Shown one piece after another: positions 14,584-28,017 of a stretch of DNA of 64,000 bases. The first letter of the stretch is position 1. Each line of letters begins with the position of its first letter. The translations under genes and the position numbers were made by a program. Where the stretch lies: the NCBI GenBank assembly GCA_958496175.1, contig OY292277.1:868001-932000 (forward strand), written 5' to 3'. Origin of the DNA: Sisyra terminalis. Its lineage: Eukaryota; Arthropoda; Insecta; Neuroptera; Sisyridae. Below the pieces are notes generated by a model. It was not told where the DNA came from. It was given only the letters and a program-made list of their open reading frames with translations, and did not search any database.

Positions 14584-16413
14584 TTGCGGTTATTTTTGCG
14601 GATATCATTGCGGTTATTTTGCGGTAATATTTGCGGTTATTTTTGCGGATATCAATGCGGTTATTTTTGCGGATATTATTGCGGTTATTTTTGCGGATAT
14701 TATTGCGGTTATTTTTGCGGATATCATTGCGGTTATTTTGCGGTAACATTTGCGGTTATTTTTGCGGTTATTATTGCGGTTATTTTTGCGGATATCATTG
14801 CGGTTATTTTGCGGTAATATTTGCGGTTATTTTTGCGGATATTATTGCGGTTATTTTGCTGTAATATTTGCGGTTAATTTTGCGGATATCATTGCGGTTA
14901 TTTTTGCGGATATTATTGCGGTTATTTTTGCGGATATCATTGCGGTTATTTTGCGGTGATATTTGCGGTTATTTTTGCGGATATCATTGCGGTTATTTTT
15001 GCGGATATTATTGCGGTTATTTTTGCGGATATTATTGCGGTTATTTTTGCGGATATCATTGCGGTTATTTTGCGGTAATATTTGCGGTTATTTTTGCGGA
15101 TATCATTGCGGTTATTTTTGCAGATATTATTGCGGTTATTTTTGCGGATATTATTGCGGTTATTTATGCGGATATCATTGCGGATATTTTGCGGTAACAT
15201 TTGCGGTTATTTTTGCGGATATTATTGCGGTTATTTTTGCGGATATCATTGCGGTTATTTTGCGGAAATATTTGCGGTTATTTTTGCGGATATTATTGCG
15301 GTTATTTTGCGGATATTATTGCGGTTATTTTGCGGTAATATTTGCGGTTATTTTTGCGGATATCATTGCGGTTATTTTTGCGGATATTATTGCGGTTATT
15401 TTTGCGGATATTATTGCGGTTATTTTTGCTGATATCACTGCGGTTATTTTGCGGTAACATTTGCGGTTATTTTTGCGGATATTATTGCGGTTATTTTGGC
15501 GGATATCATTGCGGTTATTTTGCTGTAATATTTGCGGTTATTTTTGCGGATATCATTGCGGTTGTTTTGCGGTGATATTTGCGGTTATTTTAGCGGATAT
15601 CATTGCGGTTATTTTGCGGTGATATTTGCGGTTATTTTTGCGGATATCATTGCGGTTATTTTGCGGTAATATTTGCGGTTATTTTTGCGGATATCATTGC
15701 GGTTATTTTTGCGGATATTATTGCGGTTATTTTTGCGGATATCATTGCGGTTATTTTGCTGTAATATTTGCGGTTAATTTTGCGGATATTATTGCGGTTA
15801 TTTTTGCGGATATTATTGCGGTTATTTTTGCGGATATCATTGCGGTTATTTTGCGGTAACATTTGCGGTTATTTTTGCGGATATTATTGCGGTTATTTTT
15901 GCGGATATCATTGCGGTTATTTTGCGGTAATGTTTGCGGTTATTTTTGCGGATATTATTGCGGTTATTTTTGCGGATATCATTGCGGTTATTTTGCGGTG
16001 ATATTTGCGGTTATTTTTGCGGATATCATTGCGGTTATTTTGCGGTAATATTTGCGGTTATTTTTGCGGATATCATTGCGGTTATTTTTGCGGATATTAT
16101 TGCGGTTATTTTTGCGGATATTATTGCGGTTATTTTTGCGGATATCATTGCGGTTATTTTGCGGTAACATTTGCGGTTATTTTTGCGGATATTATTGCGG
16201 TTATTTTTGCGGATATCATTGCGGTTATTTTGCGGTAATGTTTGCGGTTATTTTTGCGGATATTATTGCGGTTATTTTGCTGTAATATTTGCGGTTAATT
16301 TTGCGGATATCATTGCGGTTATTTTGGCGGATATTATTGCGGTTATTTTAGCGGATATCATTGCGGTTATTTTTGCAGATATCATTGCGGTTATTTTGCG
16401 GTGATATTTGCGA
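14584..16413. repeat. A3: partial third A copy
   Basis: This segment follows A2 and matches bases about 11,336-13,165 of A2 at a constant spacing of 3,248 (10,041 to the equivalent part of A1). One clear substitution is A to G at 15,932 (GGTAATGTT), where A2 has GGTAATATT at 12,684. The match continues a little into the next block, to about 16,550, where a CATGGCGG variant appears. Confidence 0.8.
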
Positions 16414-18971
16414 TTATTTTTGCGGATATCATTGCGGTTATTTTGCGGTAATATTTGCGGTTATTTTTGCGGATATCAATGCGGTTATTTTTGCGGATAT
16501 TATTGCGGTTATTTTTGCGGATATTATTGCGGTTATTTTTGCGGATATCATTGCGGTTATTTTTGCGGATATCATGGCGGTTATTTTGCGGTAACATTTG
16601 CGGTTATTTTTGCGGTTATTATTGCGGTTATTTTTGCGGACAAATTGCGGTTATTTTTCGGTAATATTTGCGGTTATTTTTGCGGATATTATTGCGGTTA
16701 TTTTGCTGTAATATTTGCGGTTAATTTTGCGGATATCATTGCAGTTATTTTTGCGGATATTATTGCGGTTATTTTTGCGGATATCATTGCGGTTATTTTG
16801 CGGTGATATTTGCGGTTATTTTTGCGGATATCATTGCGGTTATTTTTGCGGATATTATTGCGGTTATTTTTGCGGATATTATTGCGGTTATTTTTGCGGA
16901 TATCATTGCGGTTATTTTGCGGTAATATTTGCGGTTATTTTTGCGGATATCATTGCGGTTATTTTTGCGGATATTATTGCGGTTATTTTTGCGGATATTA
17001 TTGCGGTTATTTTTGCGGATATCATTGCGGTTATTTTGCGGTAACATTTGCGGTTATTTTTGCGGATATTATTGCGGTTTTTTGCGGTTATATTTGCGGT
17101 TATTTTTGCGGATATTATTGCGGTTATTTTTGCGGATATCATTGCGGTTATTTTGCAGTAATATTTGCGGTTAATTTTGCGGATATTATTGCGGTTATTT
17201 TTGCGGATATTATTGCGGTTGTTTTGCGGTAACATTTGCGGTTATTTTTGCGGATATTATTGCGGTTATTTTTGCGGATATCATTGCGGTTATTTTGCGG
17301 TAACATTTGCGGTTATTTTTGCGGATATTATTGCGGTTATTTTTGCGGATATCATTGCGGTTATTTTTGCGGACTTTATTGCGGTTATTTTTGCGGATAT
17401 TATTGCGGTTATTTTTGCGGATATCATTGCGGTTATTTAGCGGTAACATTTGCGGTTATTTTTGCTGATATTATTGCGGTTATTTTTGCGGATATCATTG
17501 CGGTTATTTTGCTGACATATTTGCGGTTTATTTTGCGGATATTATTGCGGATATTTTTGCGGATATCATTGCGGTTATTTTTGCGGATATCATTGCGGTT
17601 ATTTTGCGGTGATATTTGCGGTTATTTTAGCGGATATCATTGCGGTTATTTTGCGGTAATATTTGCATATTTTTGCGGATATTATTGCGGTTATTTTTGC
17701 GGATATTATTGCGGTTATTTTTGCGGATATTATTGCGGTTATTTTTGCGGATATCATTGCGGTTATTTTGCGGTAATATTTGCGGTTATTTTTGCGGATA
17801 TTATTGCGATTATTTTGCTGTAATATTTGCGGTTAATTTTGCGGATATTATTGCGGTTATTTTGCTGTAATATTTGCGGTTAATTTTGCGGATATTATTG
17901 CGGTTATTTTTGCGGATATCATTGCGGTTATTTTTGCGGATATCATTGCGGTTATTTTGCGGTAATATTTGCGGTTATTTTTGCGGATATTATTGCGGTT
18001 ATTTTGCTGTAATATTTGCGGTTAATTTTGCGGATATCATAGCGGTTATTTTTGCGGATATTATTGCGGTTATTTTTGCGGATATCATTGCGGTTATTTT
18101 GCGGTGATATTTGCGGTTATTTTTGCGGATATCATTGCGGTTATTTTTGCGGATATTATTGCGGTTATTTTTGCGGATATTATTGCGGTTATTTTTGCGG
18201 ATATCATTGCGGTTATTTTGCGGTAATATTTGCGGTTATTTTTGCGGATATCATTGCGGTTATTTTTGCAGATATTATTGCGGTTATTTTTGCGGATATT
18301 ATTGCGGTTATTTATGCGGATATCATTGCGGATATTTTGCGGTAACATTTGCGGTTATTTTTGCGGATATTATTGCGGTTATTTTTGCGGATATCATTGC
18401 GGTTATTTTGCGGAAATATTTGCGGTTATTTTTGCGGATATTATTGCGGTTATTTTGCGGATATTATTGCGGTTATTTTGCGGTAATATTTGCGGTTATT
18501 TTTGCGGATATCATTGCGGTTATTTTTGCGGATATTATTGCGGTTATTTTTGCGGATATTATTGCGGTTATTTTTGCGGATATTATTGTGGTTATTTTTG
18601 CAGATATCATTGCGGTTATTTTGCGGTGATATTTGCGATTATTTTTGCGGATATCATTGCGGTTATTTTGCGGTAATATTTGCGGTTATTTTTGCGGATA
18701 TCAATGCGGTTATTTTTGCGGATATTATTGCGGTTATTTTTGCGGATATTATTGCGGTTATTTTTGCGGATATCATTGCGGTTATTTTGCGGTAATATTT
18801 GCGGTTATTTTTGCGGATATCAATGCGGTTATTTTTGCGGATATTATTGCGGTTATTTTTGCGGATATTATTGCGGTTATTTTTGCGGATATCATTGCGG
18901 TTATTTTGCGGTGATATTTGCGGTTATTTTTGCGGATATCATTGCGGTTATTTTTGCGGATATTATTGCGG
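16414..18971. repeat. B1: first copy of a 2,558-base tandem duplication
   Basis: Landmarks recur 2,558 bases downstream. The block has an unusual interruption at 16,636-16,650 (GCGGACAAATTGCGG, followed by TTTTTCGG). It also holds the first GCGGTTTTTTGCGG junction (17,074), a TTTAGCGGTAAC junction near 17,438, the first GCTGACATATTTGCGG (about 17,510) and a shortened ATTTGCATATTTTTGCGG at about 17,662. Its right part (about 17,890-18,900) returns to A-type sequence like 4,280-5,160 and 7,150-7,790. Confidence 0.82.
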
Positions 18972-21451
18972 TTATTTTTGCGGATATCATTGCGGTTATT
19001 TTGCGGTAATATTTGCGGTTATTTTTGCGGATATCAATGCGGTTATTTTTGCGGATATTATTGCGGTTATTTTTGCGGATATTATTGCGGTTATTTTTGC
19101 GGATATCATTGCGGTTATTTTTGCGGATATCATGGCGGTTATTTTGCGGTAACATTTGCGGTTATTTTTGCGGTTATTATTGCGGTTATTTTTGCGGACA
19201 AATTGCGGTTATTTTTCGGTAATATTTGCGGTTATTTTTGCGGATATTATTGCGGTTATTTTGCTGTAATATTTGCGGTTAATTTTGCGGATATCATTGC
19301 AGTTATTTTTGCGGATATTATTGCGGTTATTTTTGCGGATATCATTGCGGTTATTTTGCGGTGATATTTGCGGTTATTTTTGCGGATATCATTGCGGTTA
19401 TTTTTGCGGATATTATTGCGGTTATTTTTGCGGATATTATTGCGGTTATTTTTGCGGATATCATTGCGGTTATTTTGCGGTAATATTTGCGGTTATTTTT
19501 GCGGATATCATTGCGGTTATTTTTGCGGATATTATTGCGGTTATTTTTGCGGATATTATTGCGGTTATTTTTGCGGATATCATTGCGGTTATTTTGCGGT
19601 AACATTTGCGGTTATTTTTGCGGATATTATTGCGGTTTTTTGCGGTTATATTTGCGGTTATTTTTGCGGATATTATTGCGGTTATTTTTGCGGATATCAT
19701 TGCGGTTATTTTGCAGTAATATTTGCGGTTAATTTTGCGGATATTATTGCGGTTATTTTTGCGGATATTATTGCGGTTGTTTTGCGGTAACATTTGCGGT
19801 TATTTTTGCGGATATTATTGCGGTTATTTTTGCGGATATCATTGCGGTTATTTTGCGGTAACATTTGCGGTTATTTTTGCGGATATTATTGCGGTTATTT
19901 TTGCGGATATCATTGCGGTTATTTTTGCGGACTTTATTGCGGTTATTTTTGCGGATATTATTGCGGTTATTTTTGCGGATATCATTGCGGTTATTTAGCG
20001 GTAACATTTGCGGTTATTTTTGCTGATATTATTGCGGTTATTTTTGCGGATATCATTGCGGTTATTTTGCTGACATATTTGCGGTTTATTTTGCGGATAT
20101 TATTGCGGATATTTTTGCGGATATCATTGCGGTTATTTTTGCGGATATCATTGCGGTTATTTTGCGGTGATATTTGCGGTTATTTTAGCGGATATCATTG
20201 CGGTTATTTTGCGGTAATATTTGCATATTTTTGCGGATATTATTGCGGTTATTTTTGCGGATATTATTGCGGTTATTTTTGCGGATATTATTGCGGTTAT
20301 TTTTGCGGATATCATTGCGGTTATTTTGCGGTTATTTTTGCGGATATTATTGCGATTATTTTGCTGTAATATTTGCGGTTAATTTTGCGGATATTATTGC
20401 GGTTATTTTGCTGTAATATTTGCGGTTAATTTTGCGGATATTATTGCGGTTATTTTTGCGGATATCATTGCGGTTATTTTTGCGGATATCATTGCGGTTA
20501 TTTTGCGGTAATATTTGCGGTTATTTTTGCGGATATTATTGCGGTTATTTTGCTGTAATATTTGCGGTTAATTTTGCGGATATCATAGCGGTTATTTTTG
20601 CGGATATTATTGCGGTTATTTTTGCGGATATCATTGCGGTTATTTTGCGGTGATATTTGCGGTTATTTTTGCGGATATCATTGCGGTTATTTTTGCGGAT
20701 ATTATTGCGGTTATTTTTGCGGATATTATTGCGGTTATTTTTGCGGATATCATTGCGGTTATTTTGCGGTAATATTTGCGGTTATTTTTGCGGATATCAT
20801 TGCGGTTATTTTTGCAGATATTATTGCGGTTATTTTTGCGGATATTATTGCGGTTATTTATGCGGATATCATTGCGGATATTTTGCGGTAACATTTGCGG
20901 TTATTTTTGCGGATATTATTGCGGTTATTTTTGCGGATATCATTGCGGTTATTTTGCGGAAATATTTGCGGTTATTTTTGCGGATATTATTGCGGTTATT
21001 TTGCGGATATTATTGCGGTTATTTTGCGGTAATATTTGCGGTTATTTTTGCGGATATCATTGCGGTTATTTTTGCGGATATTATTGCGGTTATTTTTGCG
21101 GATATTATTGCGGTTATTTTTGCGGATATTATTGTGGTTATTTTTGCAGATATCATTGCGGTTATTTTGCGGTGATATTTGCGATTATTTTTGCGGATAT
21201 CATTGCGGTTATTTTGCGGTAATATTTGCGGTTATTTTTGCGGATATCAATGCGGTTATTTTTGCGGATATTATTGCGGTTATTTTTGCGGATATTATTG
21301 CGGTTATTTTTGCGGATATCATTGCGGTTATTTTGCGGTAATATTTGCGGTTATTTTTGCGGATATCAATGCGGTTATTTTTGCGGATATTATTGCGGTT
21401 ATTTTTGCGGATATTATTGCGGTTATTTTTGCGGATATCATTGCGGTTATT
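18972..21451. repeat. B2: second copy, with a 12-base deletion
   Basis: This matches B1 at a spacing of 2,558 up to about 20,325 and at 2,546 after that. The step is caused by loss of exactly one 12-base subunit: B1 has GCGGTAATATTTGCGGTTAT near 17,770, and B2 goes straight from TTTTGCGG to TTATTTTTGCGG near 20,330. The odd GCGGACAAATTGCGG is kept at 19,194. The match ends near 21,451, where B1 has GGTGATATT and this copy has GGTAACATT. Confidence 0.82.
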
Positions 21452-22470
21452 TTGCGGTAACATTTGCGGTTATTTTTGCGGTTATTATTGCGGTTATTTT
21501 TGCGGATATCATTGCGGTTATTTTGCGGTAATATTTGCGGTTATTTTTGCGGATATTATTGCGGTTATTTTGCTGTAATATTTGCGGTTAATTTTGCGGA
21601 TATCATTGCGGTTATTTTTTCGGATATTATTGCGGTTATTTTTGCGGATATCATTGCGGTTATTTTGCGGTGATATTTGCGGTTATTTTTGCGGATATCA
21701 TTGCGGTTATTTTTGCGGATATTATCGCGGTTATTTTTGCGGATATTATTGCGGTTATTTTTGCGGATATCATTGCGGTTATTTTGCGGTAATATTTGCG
21801 GTTATTTTTGCGGATATCATTGCGGTTATTTTTGCAGATATTATTGCGGTTATTTTTGCGGATATTATTGCGGTTATTTATGCGGATATCATTGCGGATA
21901 TTTTGCGGTAACATTTGCGGTTATTTTTGCGGATATTATTGCGGTTATTTTTGCGGATATCATTGCGGTTATTTTGCGGAAATATTTGCGGTTATTTTTG
22001 CGGATATTATTGCGGTTATTTTGCGGATATTATTGCGGTTATTTTGCGGTAATATTTGCGGTTATTTTTGCGGATATCATTGCGGTTATTTTTGCGGATT
22101 TTATTGCGGTTATTTTTGCGGATATTATTGCGGTTATTTTTGCTGATATCACTGCGGTTATTTTGCGGTAACATTTGCGGTTATTTTTGCGGATATTATT
22201 GCGGTTATTTTGGCGGATATCATTGCGGTTATTTTGCTGTAATATTTGCGGTTATTTTTGCGGATATCATTGCGGTTGTTTTGCGGTGATATTTGCGGTT
22301 ATTTTAGCGGATATCATTGCGGTTATTTTGCGGTGATATTTGCGGTTATTTTTGCGGATATCATTGCGGTTATTTTGCGGTAATATTTGCGGTTATTTTT
22401 GCGGATATCATTGCGGTTATTTTTGCGGATATTATTGCGGTTATTTTTGCGGATATCATTGCGGTTATTT
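21452..22470. repeat. A-type segment copied into domain II
   Basis: Bases about 21,179-22,470 match about 4,424-5,715 in A1 at a constant spacing of 16,755. Private substitutions in this copy include TTTTTTCGGATATT near 21,617, ATTATCGCGG near 21,725 and GCGGATTTTATTGCGG near 22,097. No gene is present. Confidence 0.78.
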
Positions 22471-23168
22471 TGCGGTAACATTTGCGGTTATTTTTGCGGA
22501 TATTATTGCGGTTATTTTTGCGGATATCATTGCGGTTATTTTGCGGTAATGTTTGCGGTTATTTTTGCGGATATTATTGCGGTTATTTTTGCGGATATCA
22601 TTGCGGTTATTTTGCGGTGATATTTGCGGTTATTTTTGCGGATATCATTGCGGTTATTTTGCGGTAATATTTGCGGTTATTTTTGCGGATATCATTGCGG
22701 TTATTTTTGCGGATATTATTGCGGTTATTTTTGCGGATATTATTGCGGTTATTTTTGCGGATATCATTGCGGTTATTTTGCGGTAACATTTGCGGTTATT
22801 TTTGCGGATATTATTGCGGTTATTTTTGCGGATATCATTGCGGTTATTTTTGCGGATATCATGGCGGTTATTTTGCGGTAACATTTGCGGTTATTTTTGC
22901 GGTTATTATTGCGGTTATTTTTGCGGACAAATTGCGGTTATTTTTCGGTAATATTTGCGGTTATTTTTGCGGATATTATTGCGGTTATTTTGCTGTAATA
23001 TTTGCGGTTAATTTTGCGGATATCATTGCAGTTATTTTTGCGGATATTATTGCGGTTATTTTTGCGGATATCATTGCGGTTATTTTGCGGTGATATTTGC
23101 GGTTATTTTTGCGGATATCATTGCGGTTATTTTTGCGGATATTATTGCGGTTATTTTTGCGGATATTA
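22471..23168. repeat. 71-base blocks followed by a B-like segment
   Basis: This contains 71-base blocks with alternating GGTAACATT and GGTAATGTT junctions. From CATGGCGG at 22,860 it follows B2 at a spacing of 3,729, including the third occurrence of GCGGACAAATTGCGG at 22,923. Confidence 0.75.
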
Positions 23169-24870
23169 TTGCGGTTATTTTTGCGGATATCATTGCGGTT
23201 ATTTTGCGGTAATATTTGCGGTTATTTTTGCGGATATCATTGCGGTTATTTTTGCGGATATTATTGCGGTTATTTTTGCGGATATTATTGCGGTTATTTT
23301 TGCGGATATCATTGCGGTTATTTTGCGGTAACATTTGCGGTTATTTTTGCGGATATTATTGCGGTTTTTTGCGGTTATATTTGCGGTTATTTTTGCGGAT
23401 ATTATTGCGGTTATTTTTGCGGATATCATTGCGGTTATTTTGCAGTAATATTTGCGGTTAATTTTGCGGATATTATTGCGGTTATTTTTGCGGATATTAT
23501 TGCGGTTGTTTTGCGGTAACATTTGCGGTTATTTTTGCGGATATTATTGCGGTTATTTTTGCGGATATTATTGCGGTTATTTTTGCGGATATCATTGCGG
23601 TTATTTTGCGGTAACATTTGCGGTTATTTTTGCGGATATTATTGCGGTTATTTTTGCGGATATCATTGCGGTTATTTTTGCGGATATTATTGCGGTTATT
23701 TTTGCGGATATTATTGCGGTTATTTTTGCGGATATCATTGCGGTTATTTAGCGGTAACATTTGCGGTTATTTTTGCTGATATTATTGCGGTTATTTTTGC
23801 GGATATCATTGCGGTTATTTTGCTGACATATTTGCGGTTTATTTTGCGGATATTATTGCGGATATTTTTGCGGATATCATTGCGGTTATTTTTGCGGATA
23901 TCATTGCGGTTATTTTGCGGTGATATTTGCGGTTATTTTAGCGGATATCATTGCGGTTATTTTGCGGTAATATTTGCGGTTATTTTTGCGGTTATTATTG
24001 CGGTTATTTTTGCGGATATTATTGCGGTTATTTTTGCGGATATCATTGCGGTTATTTTGCGGTAATATTTGCGGTTATTTTTGCGGATATCATTGCGGTT
24101 ATTTTGCGGTAACATTTGCGGTTATTTTTGCGGATATTATTGCGGTTTTTTGCGGTTATATTTGCGGTTATTTTTGCGGATATTATTGCGGTTATTTTTG
24201 CGGATATCATTGCGGTTATATTGCTGTAATATTTGCGGTTAATTTTGCGGATATTATTGCGGTTATTTTTGCGGATATCATTGCGGTTATTTTGCGGTTA
24301 TATTTGCGGTTATTTTTGCGGATATTATTGCGGTTATTTTTGCGGATATCATTGCGGTTATTTTGCAGTAATATTTGCGGTTAATTTTGCGGATATTATT
24401 GCGGTTATTTTTGCGGATATCATTGCGGTTGTTTTGCGGTAACAATTGCGGTTATTTTTGCGGATATTATTGCGGTTATTTTTGCGGATGTCATTGCGGT
24501 TATTTTGCGGTAATATTTGCGGTTATTTTTGCGGATATTATTGCGGTTATTTTTGCGGATATTATTGCGGTTATTTTTGCGGATATTATTGCGGTTATTT
24601 TTGCGGATATCATTGCGGTTATTTAGCGGTAACATTTGCGGTTATTTTTGCTGATATTTTTGCGGTTATTTTTGCGGATATCATTGCGGTTATTTTGCTG
24701 ACATATTTGCGGTTTATTTTGCGGATATTATTGCGGATATTTTTGCGGATATCATTGCGGTTATTTTTGCGGATATCATTGCGGTTATTTTGCGGTGATA
24801 TTTGCGGTTATTTTAGCGGATATCATTGCGGTTATTTTGCGGTAATATTTGCGGTTATTTTTGCGGATAT
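23169..24870. repeat. C1: 1.7-kb segment repeated at a spacing of 3,147
   Basis: Bases 23,169-24,870 recur at 26,316-28,017. The segment holds two GCGGTTTTTTGCGG junctions (23,361 and 24,142), two TTTAGCGGTAAC junctions, two GCTGACATATTTGCGG junctions (about 23,821 and 24,697) and a rare GCGGATGTCATTGCGG near 24,485. One substitution separates the copies at 23,992 (T here, A in C2). Confidence 0.82.
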
Positions 24871-26315
24871 CATTGCGGTTGTTTTGCGGTGATATTTGCG
24901 GTTATTTTAGCGGATATCATTGCGGTTATTTTGCGGTGATATTTGCGGTTATTTTTGCGGATATCATTGCGGTTATTTTGCGGTAATATTTGCGGTTATT
25001 TTTGCGGATATCATTGCGGTTATTTTTGCGGATATTATTGCGGTTATTTTTGCGGATATCATTGCGGTTATTTTGCGGTAACATTTGCGGTTATTTTTGC
25101 GGATATTATTGCGGTTATTTTTGCGGATATCATTGCGGTTATTTTGCGGTAATGTTTGCGGTTATTTTTGCGGATATTATTGCGGTTATTTTTGCGGATA
25201 TCATTGCGGTTATTTTGCGGTAACATTTGCGGTTATTTTTGCGGATATTATTGCGGTTATTTTTGCGGATATCATTGCGGTTATTTTGCGGTAATGTTTG
25301 CGGTTATTTTTGCGGATATTATTGCGGTTATTTTTGCGGATATCATTGCGGTTATTTTGCGGTGATATTTGCGGTTATTTTTGCGGATATCATTGCGGTT
25401 ATTTTGCGGTAATATTTGCGGTTATTTTTGCGGATATCATTGCGGTTATTTTTGCGGATATTATTGCGGTTATTTTTGCGGATATCATTGCGGTTTTTTT
25501 GCGGTAACATTTGCGGTTATTTTTGCGGATATTATTGCGGTTATTTTTGCGGATATCATTGCGGTTATTTTGCGGTAATGTTTGCGGTTATTTTTGCGGA
25601 TATTATTGCGGTTATTTTTGCGGATATCATTGCGGTTATTTTGCGGTAACATTTGCGGTTATTTTTGCGGATATTATTGCGGTTATTTTTGCGGATATCA
25701 TTGCGGTTATTTTGCGGTAACATTTGCGGTTATTTTTGCGGATATTATTGCGGTTATTTTGGCGGATATCATTGCGGTTATTTTTGCGGATTTTATTGCG
25801 GTTATTTTTGCGGATATTATTGCGGTTATTTTTGCTGATATCACTGCGGTTATTTTGCGGTAACATTTGCGGTTATTTTTGCGGATATTATTGCGGTTAT
25901 TTTGGCGGATATCATTGCGGTTATTTTGCTGTAATATTTGCGGTTATTTTTGCGGATATCATTGCGGTTGTTTTGCGGTGATATTTGCGGTTATTTTAGC
26001 GGATATCATTGCGGTTATTTTGCGGTGATATTTGCGGTTATTTTTGCGGATATCATTGCGGTTATTTTGCGGTAATATTTGCGGTTATTTTTGCGGATAT
26101 CATTGCGGTTATTTTTGCGGATATTATTGCGGTTATTTTTGCGGATATCATTGCGGTTATTTTGCGGTAACATTTGCGGTTATTTTTGCGGATATTATTG
26201 CGGTTATTTTTGCGGATATCATTGCGGTTATTTTGCGGTAATGTTTGCGGTTATTTTTGCGGATATTATTGCGGTTATTTTTGCGGATATCATTGCGGTT
26301 ATTTTGCGGTGATAT
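24871..26315. repeat. 71-base ladder with alternating junctions (142-base dimer)
   Basis: Between C1 and C2 the array is dominated by 71-base blocks (24+24+23). From about 25,080 the junctions alternate GGTAACATT and GGTAATGTT, giving a 142-base dimer, and the set repeats at a spacing of 426 bases (25,085 and 25,511). Bases about 26,032-26,480 match about 22,340-22,788 at a spacing of 3,692. This is the most regular short-period stretch of the window. Confidence 0.8.
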
Positions 26316-28017
26316 TTGCGGTTATTTTTGCGGATATCATTGCGGTTATTTTGCGGTAATATTTGCGGTTATTTTTGCGGATATCATTGCGGTTATTTTT
26401 GCGGATATTATTGCGGTTATTTTTGCGGATATTATTGCGGTTATTTTTGCGGATATCATTGCGGTTATTTTGCGGTAACATTTGCGGTTATTTTTGCGGA
26501 TATTATTGCGGTTTTTTGCGGTTATATTTGCGGTTATTTTTGCGGATATTATTGCGGTTATTTTTGCGGATATCATTGCGGTTATTTTGCAGTAATATTT
26601 GCGGTTAATTTTGCGGATATTATTGCGGTTATTTTTGCGGATATTATTGCGGTTGTTTTGCGGTAACATTTGCGGTTATTTTTGCGGATATTATTGCGGT
26701 TATTTTTGCGGATATTATTGCGGTTATTTTTGCGGATATCATTGCGGTTATTTTGCGGTAACATTTGCGGTTATTTTTGCGGATATTATTGCGGTTATTT
26801 TTGCGGATATCATTGCGGTTATTTTTGCGGATATTATTGCGGTTATTTTTGCGGATATTATTGCGGTTATTTTTGCGGATATCATTGCGGTTATTTAGCG
26901 GTAACATTTGCGGTTATTTTTGCTGATATTATTGCGGTTATTTTTGCGGATATCATTGCGGTTATTTTGCTGACATATTTGCGGTTTATTTTGCGGATAT
27001 TATTGCGGATATTTTTGCGGATATCATTGCGGTTATTTTTGCGGATATCATTGCGGTTATTTTGCGGTGATATTTGCGGTTATTTTAGCGGATATCATTG
27101 CGGTTATTTTGCGGTAATATTTGCGGTTATTTTTGCGGATATTATTGCGGTTATTTTTGCGGATATTATTGCGGTTATTTTTGCGGATATCATTGCGGTT
27201 ATTTTGCGGTAATATTTGCGGTTATTTTTGCGGATATCATTGCGGTTATTTTGCGGTAACATTTGCGGTTATTTTTGCGGATATTATTGCGGTTTTTTGC
27301 GGTTATATTTGCGGTTATTTTTGCGGATATTATTGCGGTTATTTTTGCGGATATCATTGCGGTTATATTGCTGTAATATTTGCGGTTAATTTTGCGGATA
27401 TTATTGCGGTTATTTTTGCGGATATCATTGCGGTTATTTTGCGGTTATATTTGCGGTTATTTTTGCGGATATTATTGCGGTTATTTTTGCGGATATCATT
27501 GCGGTTATTTTGCAGTAATATTTGCGGTTAATTTTGCGGATATTATTGCGGTTATTTTTGCGGATATCATTGCGGTTGTTTTGCGGTAACAATTGCGGTT
27601 ATTTTTGCGGATATTATTGCGGTTATTTTTGCGGATGTCATTGCGGTTATTTTGCGGTAATATTTGCGGTTATTTTTGCGGATATTATTGCGGTTATTTT
27701 TGCGGATATTATTGCGGTTATTTTTGCGGATATTATTGCGGTTATTTTTGCGGATATCATTGCGGTTATTTAGCGGTAACATTTGCGGTTATTTTTGCTG
27801 ATATTTTTGCGGTTATTTTTGCGGATATCATTGCGGTTATTTTGCTGACATATTTGCGGTTTATTTTGCGGATATTATTGCGGATATTTTTGCGGATATC
27901 ATTGCGGTTATTTTTGCGGATATCATTGCGGTTATTTTGCGGTGATATTTGCGGTTATTTTAGCGGATATCATTGCGGTTATTTTGCGGTAATATTTGCG
28001 GTTATTTTTGCGGATAT
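26316..28017. repeat. C2: second copy of the 1.7-kb segment
   Basis: This matches C1 at a constant spacing of 3,147, including GCGGTTTTTTGCGG at 26,508 and 27,289 and the rare GCGGATGTC near 27,632. The match ends where C1 has GATATC and this copy has GATATT (24,871 versus 28,018). Confidence 0.82.

Noticed and set aside
16636..16665. Possible insertion or mobile-element footprint at GCGGACAAATTGCGG
   Set aside because: The unit length is nearly unchanged and there is no target-site duplication or inverted repeat. A few substitutions explain it.
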